Below are positions 45,691 to 57,839 of a stretch of DNA of 64,000 bases, piece by piece (within the stretch, counting starts at the first letter, position 1; every line of letters starts with the position of its first letter). Source of the DNA: Piper betle (Eukaryota; Streptophyta; Magnoliopsida; Piperales; Piperaceae). The notes under the pieces are model-generated. The model was not told the DNA's origin. It did not search any database and was given only the letters and a program-made list of their open reading frames with translations. The position numbers and the translations under genes were made by a program. The DNA lies in contig JAURVB010013169.1 of assembly GCA_033002965.1 (NCBI GenBank), forward strand, positions 1-64,000, given 5' to 3'.

Positions 45691-48229
45691 TACAACTTTT
45701 TGACCGCAAAGTTGGATATTTCTAACCGTTGTCATTTTCTACAAATAAAAACATCTACTATTTTAACTATTTATATTAGAATAAAAAATTATGATATAAT
45801 TTTTGAGTATTTACATCAAATTTTCTCTCACAATTAAATGCTTTATAAAATAATTAAATAATATTTAAGTGTAGCTCTGCACATCGCCTAGGTCACTACC
45901 TAGTTACTTTAAAATATTAGTGTTTTTGACTCAACCTAGTGACCCGTTAGAAAAGAAAATTAATCTAATTTAATTTTCCGTACAAGGTAGGTGGAGTAAT
46001 CGCCATTAATATTTCATAAAATCTAAATAACCATCTATTTTTCTCCCAAAATACTTATAATGTAAAAAATTTTAAACGAAATCGTTATATAATAACTCCT
46101 TGCTTCAAAAGGGCACCTAATTTTTTATCTATTAAGGTTCCAACAAGAGAATGCAAGGCCGCTCGACTTTGTAGCATAAGTTTAAAACTCTACCTTACCA
46201 CTAAAACCTTCCTATGTCGACTTAATCTCGAGGCTTCTAATTTATTGAAGTCCACAAGTGACACTTTTAGTGACAAGACTCCGGGAGCAACTTCATTTGA
46301 CTATTGTAAATGATATTCTTTGATTTTAGCTAAATCAATATTTTATAATATTAAAGTTGAATATTGGCCAATTACAAAGTTTTAAAGAGAGAAATGAGTA
46401 ACCATTTCATATTACTTTTTACAAATCATATTGGTAAAATGATAACTCTATAAAAAGAATTATGTCTCATTTTAAAAGCTGAATATTAATGTTTACAAGT
46501 AATTTATTATTTAATTTTATAAACAATAGGTGTTGATTTAGGAAGATAGTAAAGGAATTTTGTAATGAGGTGAGCATGTAGAAAGTCTTTCTCTAAATGG
46601 ATTGAACCCATTAACATTTATGTATACTTTGTTATGCAGAGAGGATGGCAGATGTCAATTGCAGGAAGACTCCATCTTAAATTGGAGGTTATCTTTTTCT
46701 ATGTGGAGTAAAATTAAATGTTATTTCCACGACTACCAAGGACTAGGATGGTCTTTCTGACTTTAAATGCTAGACAACCCAACGAGAAAAGATTTTGGCA
46801 GAGTAAGCTTGAATTCAACTTAAGGGATAGTTTTTAAGTGCTATTTTTTATTTCAAAATATTTAAAATATTAATTTTAAAAATATTTTGAATTAATTCAA
46901 AGTTATGACTATATATATTCCAAAAATATTATAACTATGAAAAGATTTTCATTTCTTAAATATTATGTGACTATTCTTTCTTTCTGTACTTCCACCTCAT
47001 GCCAAAACAGTGTCCCTTTTATATTAGGACCAGAGTTCCAATAAATGATAAAATTTTGATGGTTAATATATTATTCATGACCAATACTCTACTTTTTTTG
47101 AGTTTGGGAGCAATAATGGGGTTTTTCTTTTGCTACCATCTATATTTTGAAAAATTTGTGAATATGGGGAGCAATATGGGTTAATGAAGGAAATAACTTC
47201 CTTTTGTGAGAATAAGTATCAATAAAAACAATTTTTTACAGAAATTGTTAAACTTTTACTTTTATCAACATGCTGTCGAACTCAGGTCTGTTTAACAGAA
47301 TTGTCGAAGTGTAAAAAAATAAAGGCGTATTTGCATGCCGTCGTGTTGATGGTTTACTTGTTTTATATGTTCTTTAATCTTTCTTATAAAAACCGGATGT
47401 TTCTGACAGGGACACATGTAAAGAAAAAACTCCAAGTCCTAATACTTTACGTCAAGCAAAATAGCTTTAAAAAGTAATAACTTTCTTTGTGATGGCGTTT
47501 ACGGTGCCTGCCAGTTTCTCATGTTAGACGTTGAAGAAGAAATTTCAAAAGAACTTTTTATCTTGGAGCCACATCATCCTAATATATATCATATGTCATA
47601 TTTTATCTACCAAAGTAGGTATGATCGACTCGGGACATTTATTGGTCGAAGTGGGGTTCCCAGATTCCTAATTTTCTACTGGTAGACAAAGTATCGATTC
47701 AGCAAGCAAATGGGTTTTGACTCAAACTGCTTTCCGGGAAAAGTTCATATTTCTTGTCAATCACTTCTCTTATTGGGGGCCACGGACCATAGCATGTAAC
47801 GTGACGCAACACTATGTGGAAATGTCACGAGATATGGGCGACAGCATACTTATTTCTAACTGGCGAAAGATATGACACACAGGAGGGAAGATGGTATCAT
47901 GATTAGGGGTAAGCACAACGTACACCACACGCCTCCACGCTTTAAAAATATCCTATTAAGTGTTATTCTTGCCATGATTATATGATTAGATAAAATATGA
48001 TGATTAGATGGTCATAACCTTTCTACCTTATACGGTCAACAATGGTGTGACAGATAATGATTAATGCCCTCCCACCTTATGTTTATAATTATTGTTGTAT
48101 TTTTAATCGGTTGTCTTGCCGGGAGTTTTCTCCCGTAGTCTTGGTTACCAGAAAAGTTATATTAAATTTTCTTTGCAATTTAATCTCTTTTATAACTTAA
48201 ATTTATATAATTGTCTTATTTACACGAGC
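45691..48229. other. AT-rich, nothing recognised
   Basis: No supported open frame. The 61-codon frame at 46999-47184 is hydrophobic and has no recognised family. No repeat unit was noticed. Confidence 0.4.
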
Positions 48230-48434
48230 CCACACTAGCCGTGCATGACCATCTTTTGTATGCACATTAGAGATCCACTTAGGTCCTTTGTCTTATAACA
48301 CGAAAAGTAGTTAGGTCCAACTTATGGTCAATATTCCATGTTAAGTAATCGTGAGTAACTTCTCAAAGGTTTAATATTTCGATCTCATTTGGGTTTAAAT
48401 TGAAGTAAGTATTACAATTTTGGTATTAGAGTCA
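48230..48434 (+). repeat. LTR end with degenerate primer binding site
   Basis: A block ending AAGTATTACA (about 48406-48415) is followed by TTTTGGTATTAGAGTCA (48418-48434), a two-substitution version of TTGGTATCAGAGCCA. This marks the 3' edge of a 5' LTR of an otherwise lost retroelement. The left edge of the LTR is a guess. Confidence 0.5.
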
Positions 48435-49499
48435 TTTCTTTGTCCATTAAGATACTAGGCTATGTGCATTTGAGTGTAAATGATTAGTTATTCCAGATGC
48501 GTAGATCCAAGTCTACATCCGCAGGTACATTTTTTATATTTTCCCATAATTTCAGATATGTACTCGGTTTAATAGTTCAGCTATGATAACTCAGTGTGTA
48601 AGTGCAAGTATGATTCAAGCATAGTAGATCAGGTTAATGTAGTTTAGCATGGGTAATGCAGGTGGCACATTATTATCAAAGATGTATAGACCAACGAGTC
48701 GGTCATATGTTCAAATCAAATTGGCTGTTACGAAGGTGGTTTGCATTCCACAATTGCATGCTTAAGTGGCTCGGTATTAAAGTGCCACAGTTTTCGAAAA
48801 TGCACTTTATTCATGGTATCTACATACATTGCACTATTTTAAAAAGAAAGAAGTATTAGTACAATCTATACTACTTACTTTCTTAATCGTGAAATATATA
48901 AAAATATGTGTACTTATATAATAGGTTATGGATTGGCTTATATCATACGTTTTTATATCTTCATTTGGAAAAATAACAAAGGATCTCATCTTTGTATTTT
49001 TATCAAACTTAAGGGAAAAGTACATTAAATGGCTTGCTATTGGAGGGATCTAATAAAATTCCGCCGATGTCATCCTATCGTCTAATACTCGGTTAAATCC
49101 TCTCAAGGAGTCAAACAATAGATGAAACAAATGAGTCATCTGAACCTGGATGGGTTGAGCACATTGTGCTAACTCAGTGTGCTTACTTTGTGTATGCTAA
49201 CAAGTGAAAAGAACCCTAGTCACTTGCTGACCACATGCACGTAAAATGAGTCAAAGCCCTGACATGTGCTCATAACTTAAAGCACATAATCAACTTTATC
49301 ACTAGATTAATGTAGTGTTTAACCTTATTAGGTGCCCCCCAATTAATGTTTACGATTTCATGTACCCTTAGTGACTTATCCCGATTCTAGGTTTTTATCA
49401 AACAGCTGAACCGAATGATTTTTTAGATGGAACAAATGCTGTCCAAATCAGTTGAAACATGGACTAGTGGGCCTTGACATCTAAGGCTTATCTAGAATT
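48435..49499. other. Nothing recognised
   Basis: Possibly the decayed interior of the retroelement whose primer site lies at 48418. No domain or repeat was identified. Confidence 0.35.
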
Positions 49500-51287
49500 T
49501 TTATGAAGACCGACCCTGGGCCAATAATAGTGAATGAAGCCCACTATGGTTGAACCTAAGGTGTTGGGGACAACATTCCTAGGTTGTGCACTATTTTGTT
49601 TAGAGACTCCCAATGGTCCTAGGTAAGTGGTCATAGTTAGCCAACACCTCGGGTTTGAGCTCAATGAAATAGTTGGTACAAACACCAAGTGGCTAGGCCT
49701 GAGTGGGCTTGACAATAGAGGGAATTGGATAGGACATCTCTAGAGTTGGGGTGATCTGACAGGTTTAGGAAATTCATAACTCATGGTATACTAACCCATT
49801 TGCTCCTAAATTTGGAAAAAATTATACGGTCAATGTCCTAAATTGTGGAAATAATTTCATTCAAATCCATCACTATTTTCCCATTATTTTAGATTTTACA
49901 TCAGGGCCAAGGGAACTAGGGTTTCATCCTTCATTCCTGCACAATCTGGACAAAGGAGACAACCTAAATGATTTTTAGTAAGCCCCAAACTTAGCATGTT
50001 TATATTAGACATTTATGAAGTCAAAATATAATTTTTAAATATTTTATTACCATATTAAAGGTTTCTCACTATGGTGCTTGAACTCAAATCATGTCAGAAA
50101 CACCACACAAAACAGCATGCATCGCACAAAATTATGGGTTATGTTCATACTCATTACGTGGCTGAATTAGACCAAGTATTTTTTATGGAATATCCAGCAT
50201 TCCCATAAACAAACATGTAGAAGTATGGCCTCAAAAGCACACTAGATTAGGGACTAAAAATTGGGGAAAGTGGCGGCATGGTCACAACAACCATGAGAGC
50301 TACCGACTTTTGCCAAGTTTGTCCCCCTATCATGCATTTATACACCAAAAGAAACATATCATAATAGAAAACATGTAGATCTACGTGTTGTGTGTGCAAA
50401 AAGACCTTAAACATGCAAAATGAAGATCCACACAACAAGATATAATTTTAAAGTGAAACAGTGAGTGACAGTAGTAATAGCGCACTAGAAAATGGTTAAT
50501 GATTTATTAATGAGCTCAAGTGACATGATCTCAAGTTCTACTAGACTCTTGAGAAAGAGTTCTATATAAAAAGAAATACAAGGAAAAGCTGAAACAGACA
50601 AGCATCCACCGCAACAAACAAAAGCAAAGATGGGTAAAGGTGCAAGCATTACCTCCTAGGGGACTAAGGGGAACTCTCTTGGGGACTTCCTTCCTCAAGA
50701 CTTACGGCCCTAGGTGACTAGGTCTGACTAGGAGGGGCTTCGAGAGGTGAAGAAAGCATGGAGATGAAGAGGGGAGCCAAGGAGGAAAGCAGAGGATTGG
50801 AGGAGATGAGGAAAAGAGTGAAAAGGGAAACAAAGAGGGCAACCACCAAGGTATGACTTGGTGATGTCATAGGTAAGGTGTTACCCCTAATAAGGTATGG
50901 ATGTCATACATAATGAGGGATGGGTTGGCCCAAAACCCATAACTTAGGGTTTTCACCCTAAAGAACCTAGATGACCTTAAAAATTGTGCCGCGGGTCCTA
51001 GAGGGTCTAGGACAGTTTGAAAGGGGTTCCAAACACATGACAAGAAATATAAACTTGCAAAAAACACGGTCCTAAACCTATTTTCACTCAACTAAAAAAC
51101 TAAAAATATGAGCCGAGATGGCTTAGTACCCAATTGGGCGGTGTTGATCACCGGTGGAGATTAAGGTCATAGCTCATACATACATACCATACATACGCAC
51201 ACGACCAAAATGGCTGGATAAGCAACTCGATCTGCGTCGTGACCCAACCGAAGCTAAAACCGTCAGACAAAAAGCCCAGGTTTTACA
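49500..51287 (-). repeat. Gypsy 3' LTR, family A, minus orientation
   Basis: On the minus strand it starts TGTAAAACCTGGGC after a purine tract (51288-51300). It carries GATGAAACCCTAG-TTCCCTTG (about 49905-49930), the purine/pyrimidine leader at 50590-50830 and TCAGGCCTAGCCACTTGG (about 49690). These landmarks occur in the same order in 3675-5450. The length, about 1.8 kb, agrees with that copy. Confidence 0.7.
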
Positions 51288-51528
51288 ACCTCCCTCACTT
51301 AGAAAAATTTCATCCTCGGAATTCACCTTAAGTAGTCATACACACCACAACTACAGACCATGATCATACCATATAGACAACTCTACACATGCATTCAGTG
51401 TCGGGAGGTTCCATAATATCCAATTGTGAAGCATTGGTAAAGAAACATGCCGTCGTCAAGATGCTTGGTTGTCTGTATTAACATTGCTTACCATAATGCT
51501 TATTAAATGTATTGCTGATGAGGTGTTC
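51288..51528 (-). other. Purine tract and end of gypsy internal region
   Basis: The minus strand reads GAGGATGAAATTTTTCTAAG and then TGAGGGAGGT before the LTR, the standard end of a gypsy internal region. The rest up to 51528 is unassigned and is cut by the adjacent solo LTR. Confidence 0.6.
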
Positions 51529-52012
51529 TGTGACACCCTAAATCTGGCTCGCTCTCTAAATAAGCCGAAACATCATGGGTCCCAAGTGGATCTATGCTCG
51601 GCATCTCAAGATAGAAGATGTTAATTTCTATACATGGATGAATGCACAAAAACCCTAACATGCAACTACATGGATGACATGACAATCAAATAGTCAAAAC
51701 AACCATTTTGTCAGTGAGCGTGTGTGAGTGTGTGCAAGGTAGGTCACTGCTCCTCCGTCTAAGCCGACGTATCTAGTATTTAATACTTTCCCATATATAT
51801 ATAAGGAAAAACGTCAGTAACGAGTGTTACTGGTCTAAAAGTAAAACTTCATAGATAACTAACAAATGAGAACTCACTCTCACTTTGAATAAAAACATTT
51901 ATATATTTCTCGTGAACACTTATAAGGGCATCTATTAAGGAGCCACTGGGCTGCAGACCTAGTAGCTTCCCAAACTGACTAGTCTGATGCCTCTCTCAGT
52001 ATACAATAAATA

Positions 52013-52059
<47 letters not shown>

Positions 52060-53452
52060 TCTGTGAAGGATTTATATAATATGGCCGAAGGCGACGAGTT
52101 CCTACTTCGTGCCTACACATCAAAATCTAGAAGCTAACGTCCGCTCATGATGCATTCACACATGCTGACGTCCGCTTATGATGCATTCACACATCCTATA
52201 GTATACACACATCAATCATACTCATCACCCATCATATATCAATAACATATGTTTTCCTATGTTACGTTGTATTAAATTACGATAATTACTTAGTTTATCT
52301 AATTAGTTCCTTAGCACTCATTTTGATACACTTCAATTAAGTAATTCATATTTTTATTTACAATAAAATTATCTAGTAAAATAATTCATCAATCCTAGCA
52401 TGTCATGCTAACAATCATCAATTTATATAATTAAATCGAGTTAATTATACCTCACGTTGTCAGCAATCAGTGACGGCTAGGGTTTCATCACACAACTCGA
52501 TATTCAAATTTGCCGCCCTGTGGTGTCCAAAGTTCGATTGGGTTCGACTGGATGACTTCGGCGAAAGATCCGGCGAATTCCAATGCATCCGATTTTTTGA
52601 CAATTTTCGGGGGTTTTCTAGCGAAGCAATTGTGACTATTGGTTGGCAACGGTTTGGTAAGCTCGACCCAATGGTGGTGGCGATGAGGACGGCAATGGCA
52701 ATAATGATTGCCTGCGGTGGAGGTGAGTCGGCTAGGGAAGGTAGGCTTGCCTGATCGGGCCTCGACGACGGCGCTGGGTATAGGGAAATACTCACGATGT
52801 TGAGGGAGGCGTCGGCGGCACGACTGCCGCGGAACAATGCGGACGATGGCGGAATCGCATCGGGATAGGTGGCATTAGGGCGCGACGATTCGGCGTTATG
52901 GAGGTCGGGCAATGGTCGGGGTTGCTTGGGGTGGCATGGCGATGGCACAAAGGGCACGGTGGTGTCGATCAGTGGCGGTGTGGCGGCCAGAGGTGGCGTT
53001 GGTGAAGTGAATCATGGCGGTGGTTGCCGATGATCGGGCTTGGGGAGGTGAAAAGGTCAAAGGTAGTCTCGTAAATAAAATTTAACTCGACTCCGACTCG
53101 TGTCAAAATAATAATTAACTTGTAATAAATCCTAAAAAACCCCAAAAAGTAAGGAAAATCTAATAAAATATAATACATACCATAACATCACAATGACATG
53201 CTCTATAACTAATAATTCACCCAAACAATTCCATAACGCGTCCTAATACGTTATTCGGCATAAAAATAATTCTACGATCTAATACTAAAATAAATAAAAA
53301 AATCTGGGCATACTCTTGTGTATTATGATAACTCATCTTATTGTTGTCTTACTAATATTATCATAATATAATCAGGTATACATGACCCTCGTACTTGATA
53401 ACATATAACCGGTTTCTGAGTATAAAAATTGACTCGTGACAGGAGTCTTACA
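51529..53452 (-). mobile_element. Solo LTR related to the nested gypsy element
   Basis: The minus strand begins TGTAAGACTCCTGTCACGAG, then TATACTCAGAAACCGG, and ends GATTTAGGGTGTCACA, matching both ends of the 28363-31197 LTR. It also keeps the CTGCAGCCCAGTGGCTCC region that the 3' LTR at 34505 has lost, and the GC-rich block (52460-53040). Flanking TGTTC (51524-51528) and AGTTC (53453-53457) agree at 4 of 5. At 1,924 bp it is shorter and clearly diverged. No primer site or internal sequence follows, so it looks like the product of LTR-LTR recombination. Confidence 0.83.
52016..52056. repeat. (TA)n microsatellite
   Basis: About 19 TA dinucleotides inside the solo LTR. Just right of it, a 34-bp unit with TGATGCATTCACACAT is repeated twice (about 52133-52196). 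Confidence 0.95.
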
Positions 53453-53457
53453 AGTTC

Positions 53458-54250
53458 CCGTGTTTCTTCCCTCCACCGACTATGATTTTTAATGTTTTTT
53501 TGCCTATCCGTATGTCGCCATCAAGGCTCCATCGTTGATGCCATGGCCACCAGCCGACTTGCCGCCGTGTGGGCTACCAGCCCCGATCAGCTCCGACATT
53601 CAATGTTTTGCAGTCGCCAGAATTTGACGGCCAAAGTGGTCGCCTTGCTCACGGCCACCGTTGCTGCACTGCCACTCTCCGGCATTCAACGTTCAATGTT
53701 TTGCCACTGGTCCCCGCCGCCACCATGGCCGGGATCGCCGCCAATGACCTCCCTATCGTTTTCCAGAAGCCACCATTTTGGGGCCAATTTCGGCCTACCG
53801 CAGCTACAATTGCTGGCGCCGACCACCCTGTCATCTTCACCGTCGAGAGCTCTAACTATACAAGCCACTGGCCGGCCATGGAGTGCTGCCGATCATCGAA
53901 ACTCACTTGATCTCACAGTTGCCACCGGCAAACCTCTTCCTGGCCTGATTCCCGTCAACTTTGACTGCCATCCAGATCATTGTCGCCGCTGACTAATTCA
54001 CCACCTTCGGCTCCACCGTTTGTGACCATTGCCACTGTCCGCCATACGGAAATTCACTTCGGCACACCACAGGCGCTCGGGCTCGATTGGGTGGGTTGCT
54101 CAAACATGGTCACTAACTATACAACCAGATCCAAACCATATATCCGACCGACCTGTACCGACTTGGTTCAACTTGGATTCAACCATTTCGACTTTGTTTC
54201 CGACCGCGTTCCAACGGTTTGTGGTGTATTTCTAAATTCCTGACAGTTTA
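53458..54250 (+). other. GC-rich LTR-like leader, unidentified
   Basis: A C-rich stretch with long incidental frames (for example 53492-53992), compositionally like the GC-rich block of the neighbouring gypsy LTRs. The run near 54055-54090 echoes the segment before the end of that block. It is probably part of another LTR. No protein domain is seen. Confidence 0.35.
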
Positions 54251-54879
54251 GAGCATGCATATAACTTTTGGTGATATGTTTTATTTTTTGTTTTATTGAT
54301 TATTTTAATTTATATTCTAATTAGTGATTGATATTTGTGCACATTAACCGATTTAATGGTTTAGTGACTTTTTTGAATCCTAAAAATTTTTGTAGACTTA
54401 TGATTATTTGCTAAGTATTGTTTAATACTCAAATTACTGTTCTGAATGTAGTTCTCATTTACCATATTTTTAATATGTACTGGAATTGTTTGCAATGTAT
54501 AACATGTATATTATTATTTATTTATCAGTTATTATAGAATTTCATTTATGAATAATTTAGAACATCCTAAATTGTTTTGAACTATATACTATTTATTAGA
54601 CTTGCATTTTTGAGTTTATGGTTTTGACTAAATGATTGTTTTCTCGGCTTTAATTATTTTAACTAATTGATTGTGGATTACCTAAGAGTTTGACCGTATT
54701 TGATTTATTATATAACTGATTGCTGACTATTTTGATCAGTTCGACTATCTATTAATTGATTAATCTGATTATTTCAACTATTTTATTGTTACAATTGTTA
54801 CAGACACTGCATTGCATGGCATGAATTATATATATGTCATATTCACCGAGTCTGGGTATTCAACTAGGTACGTGGGGAC
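54251..54879. other. AT-rich, nothing recognised
   Basis: No open frame or repeat was identified. Confidence 0.4.
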
Positions 54880-55337
54880 GCCAAAGTATAACGGGTTAGC
54901 TTCACATTTAATACCTGCTAGGGTAAGCTCTTTTCATAATTGAAATTGATTATGAGACCTACAAGTTCGGTTGGCCACTTTTAAAAAGATAACTTAGGCC
55001 CATTAATTTGTATTTTAAACTAAGTCATTACAGATGGTATTAAAATTCCATATTAAATAATGGGTTAGACTATGAACATAGGTTAGACTATTGGTTATTG
55101 GCCAATGAATAACGTGAGCTAGGGCTAGCAATGGGCCTTAAGTGTAAGAATTTAAGAGCAAGAATTTTCCAAGGTAGGTGGATTATGATAATTTTAATTT
55201 AATCCTACATATAATACTTACTAAGAGTAACATCTTATTTATTAATTGGAATTGACTAAAGATCTTCAACTTCGATTAACCACTTTTATAGAAATGAATT
55301 AGGCTCATTAATTTATATATTGGGTTAGATCTTTACA
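54880..55337 (+). mobile_element. Second TRIM copy, heavily decayed
   Basis: It shares the layout of 190-726: a left LTR (about 54880-55032, ending AGTCATTACA), an internal stretch with ATGGTATTAAAATTCC in place of the primer site, GCAATGGGCC, and GCAAGAATTTTCCAAGGTAGGTGGAT just before a right LTR (55184-55337, ending TCTTTACA). Many differences from the first copy are C-to-T or G-to-A. The left edge is approximate, and I could not confirm a target duplication. Confidence 0.82.
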
Positions 55338-56454
55338 TGGATTCATCTTTTGAATCTCTTTGCCTTGAGCTTCTTCATTTGAGGAGGCTTAGATTATTTG
55401 CGTACCATTTTCTGTAATGCATGAAGATGTAGTGTATGCCTTTACTGTTAGCAAACTTGTTGCATGAGACTTTCTATGATCATACTACGCTAATTTGACA
55501 TCAGGAATCAAAAGATTGAAATGAAATCTCTAGTTTATGCTTGAAAGGTATAAAGTTCGACAAATTTGGAAACTTTGGGAAAAACCATGAAAAAGATATT
55601 TAGGTGCCATAGATTGGCTGGTAAAAGAACACAAAGTAGAACACCTCTAGTGACTTCAAGCTTTACCATCACAAAGAGGTTTCTTTCTCTCTCTTAGGCC
55701 GTGTGACAATTTGTCTTCACTACGTTATGCTAAGAAAGGAGATTAGTAACCAAGGACCTTAGACGATAGCTAGAAGATACAGTTGAAAGATTGACTATCT
55801 CCGATACAACACTACTTTGGACACTTTCTTTCAGCCCAAGACAAAATGAAACTTAGCTCAAGAGGCAGTTCTCATTCTATTAGCCCCAGGCAATTTGACG
55901 TTCACTCACTCAAACAAAGAACAACTGAGACTTCTATCCTTAGGCAACACTTCTATAGGCAGACCATCCTTTATCTTTCAAACTCAGAGATTGGATGCAC
56001 GGGGTTTTAGAAAGGATGTGTAGTAAGATGTATCCAACAGTTGTGGGCTACATGCCTGTGCAGTTTCCTTTCCCGAGTATTCTCAATTGGAGTTTTAACC
56101 TATTTTACTTTTGGGAGCTCTTGAGCTCAATATTATTATTTAGTTATTTTTTTATTTTTGGACTGGTGATATTTATTAGTGTCATATTTTATATATATGT
56201 AGGTGGTGTTTATAAAGTGTTACTAGCCTATAGAGGGGATGCTGATCACTTTATGAACACATACTTGATATCATTGTTGTGTCAAATGTCTTTCTCTTAT
56301 TTCCTTATCATATATATATACATTGATTTTGGGTATGATGTATCGAAACATGGCTAATTTGGATTATCGGTGGATCTTATTATTATTCTTTTGATTTTTT
56401 GTTTGGTATTGGACCCGACGTTTGGGAATAATATTAGTTTTTTGTTTTATTTGG

Positions 56455-56456
<2 letters not shown>
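55338..56456. other. Nothing recognised
   Basis: A 120-codon + frame at 55995-56357 is hydrophobic but starts in ordinary AT-rich DNA, is open by composition and matches no family I know. No repeat was noted. Confidence 0.35.

Positions 56457-56513
<57 letters not shown>
56457..56513. repeat. (TA)n microsatellite
   Basis: About 27 TA dinucleotides abut the left end of the MULE. Confidence 0.97.
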
Positions 56514-56516
<3 letters not shown>

Positions 56517-56599
56517 GTTGTTGTGCGCTGCGTGAAAACACGGCGCATCAGCAACGTATCAATCTGTGGGCCGTTGGATCCAGATCTGGCGGCCCATAA

Positions 56600-57545
56600 T
56601 TAAATCACCCCCACCCCTCGTCGTTAGCCCGTTCCCTCCGGCAGCTTCCCACGCTCCGTTCCCGTGCCCCGTCTTCCCGCGCCCCATTCCTATGCCCCGT
56701 CTTCCTGCCGGTCGTCGTTCTATAAAGCACTGCCCTCGCCCATCCATGCCGACCACCCCCTCTCGCCCATCCCCAGTCGCCTGTCCCCGCCGACCACCCC
56801 TCTTGCCCATCCCCGCCCCTGTTCACATCCCTCCCACGAACCCCGCCGGCAGCATCAAGGCCCCCGGCCACCAACCCCTCCCCCACCTGCCGCCCCCAAC
56901 GCCGCCCCGTCGACCCCTACCCCTGCCCAACCGTCCTCCGCCGTCTCCCGCCCCCTACCCCCCTCCCTGCCCTCCCCCAAACCCGTTGCCCCTGCCCCCG
57001 CCCTAACCGCCACGGGCGCCCTCTGCCCAGCTCCCACCCCCGCCGGCCCAGGCCCCCTGCCCCACCCATCAGCTGACCCCCGGCCCCCGCGCTCTGCCCC
57101 GCCTCCCGCAATATCCCACCCCCTGCCACCCCTCCCTCCCCTGCCTCCCCACACTGGCCGCACCCCACCCTTGCCACCGTTTGCGACCCACTGCCCCCAC
57201 CGGCCCAGGCCCCTGCCTCCCCCTCGTTGTCCCCGGCCCCCGCACCCTGTCCCACCTCCCGCTCCCTGCCGCCCCTCCCTCCCCTGCCTCCCCACACCTG
57301 CCGCACCCTGCCCCGCCCCGCAACCGTCTTCCAGCCCTTGCCCCGCACCCCCTCGCCGCCCCCGGCCCCCAGCCCCTGCCCCCTGCCACCCCCCTTCCCA
57401 CACCTACCACCCCCTGCCACCCCTCCCTCCCCTGCGCTTCCCACACTTGCCGCGCACCCCACTGCCCCTTGCCCCGCCCCTCGCCACCCTGTGCCCCCAT
57501 CCGCCCGTGGAGTCGCGGCCCTGCAATCACCCGCCGTCACTGTCC
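56600..57545. repeat. Left GC-rich arm of the MULE
   Basis: Extremely C-rich on the + strand. CCCTCCCTCCCCTGC recurs at about 57129, 57271 and 57416, showing a period of roughly 144 bp. Both strands are open for 100-290 codons in several frames (Pro-rich on +, Gly/Arg-rich on -), a consequence of having almost no A or T. The minus strand has many runs of three or more G. Confidence 0.88.
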
Positions 57546-57839
57546 TGACTCGAGTCATAGAAAAATTGACTCGGTCACGCGTGAGTGTGCTAGTTTTTAA
57601 CGTTAAATTTGATTTTTTTTAACGGGCTTCCATGGCATATATTTATATTTAACGTTAAATTTATATTTTTCAGGTCACAGGGAGTCGAGGTCTCCAGAAT
57701 TACATCTTTCAGAATACGAGAATCAGGTTAGAGTTAAGCCTTTAAAAATACATTGACTTAACTAAAGCATGTTTACTGCATTTATTTTAATTGAAAATAT
57801 TCTTAGTTTTTATAATTTTATATTTTTTAAAGAATGGAC

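Noticed and set aside
53492..53992. 166-codon + strand open frame
   Set aside because: It has the same GC-rich LTR-leader composition as other incidental frames, and an overlapping open frame sits on the same strand.
56566..57622. Several long open frames (up to 294 codons) in the C-rich block
   Set aside because: They exist in most frames on both strands because the DNA has almost no A or T. The translations are Pro-rich or Gly/Arg-rich low complexity, with no domain or splice context.
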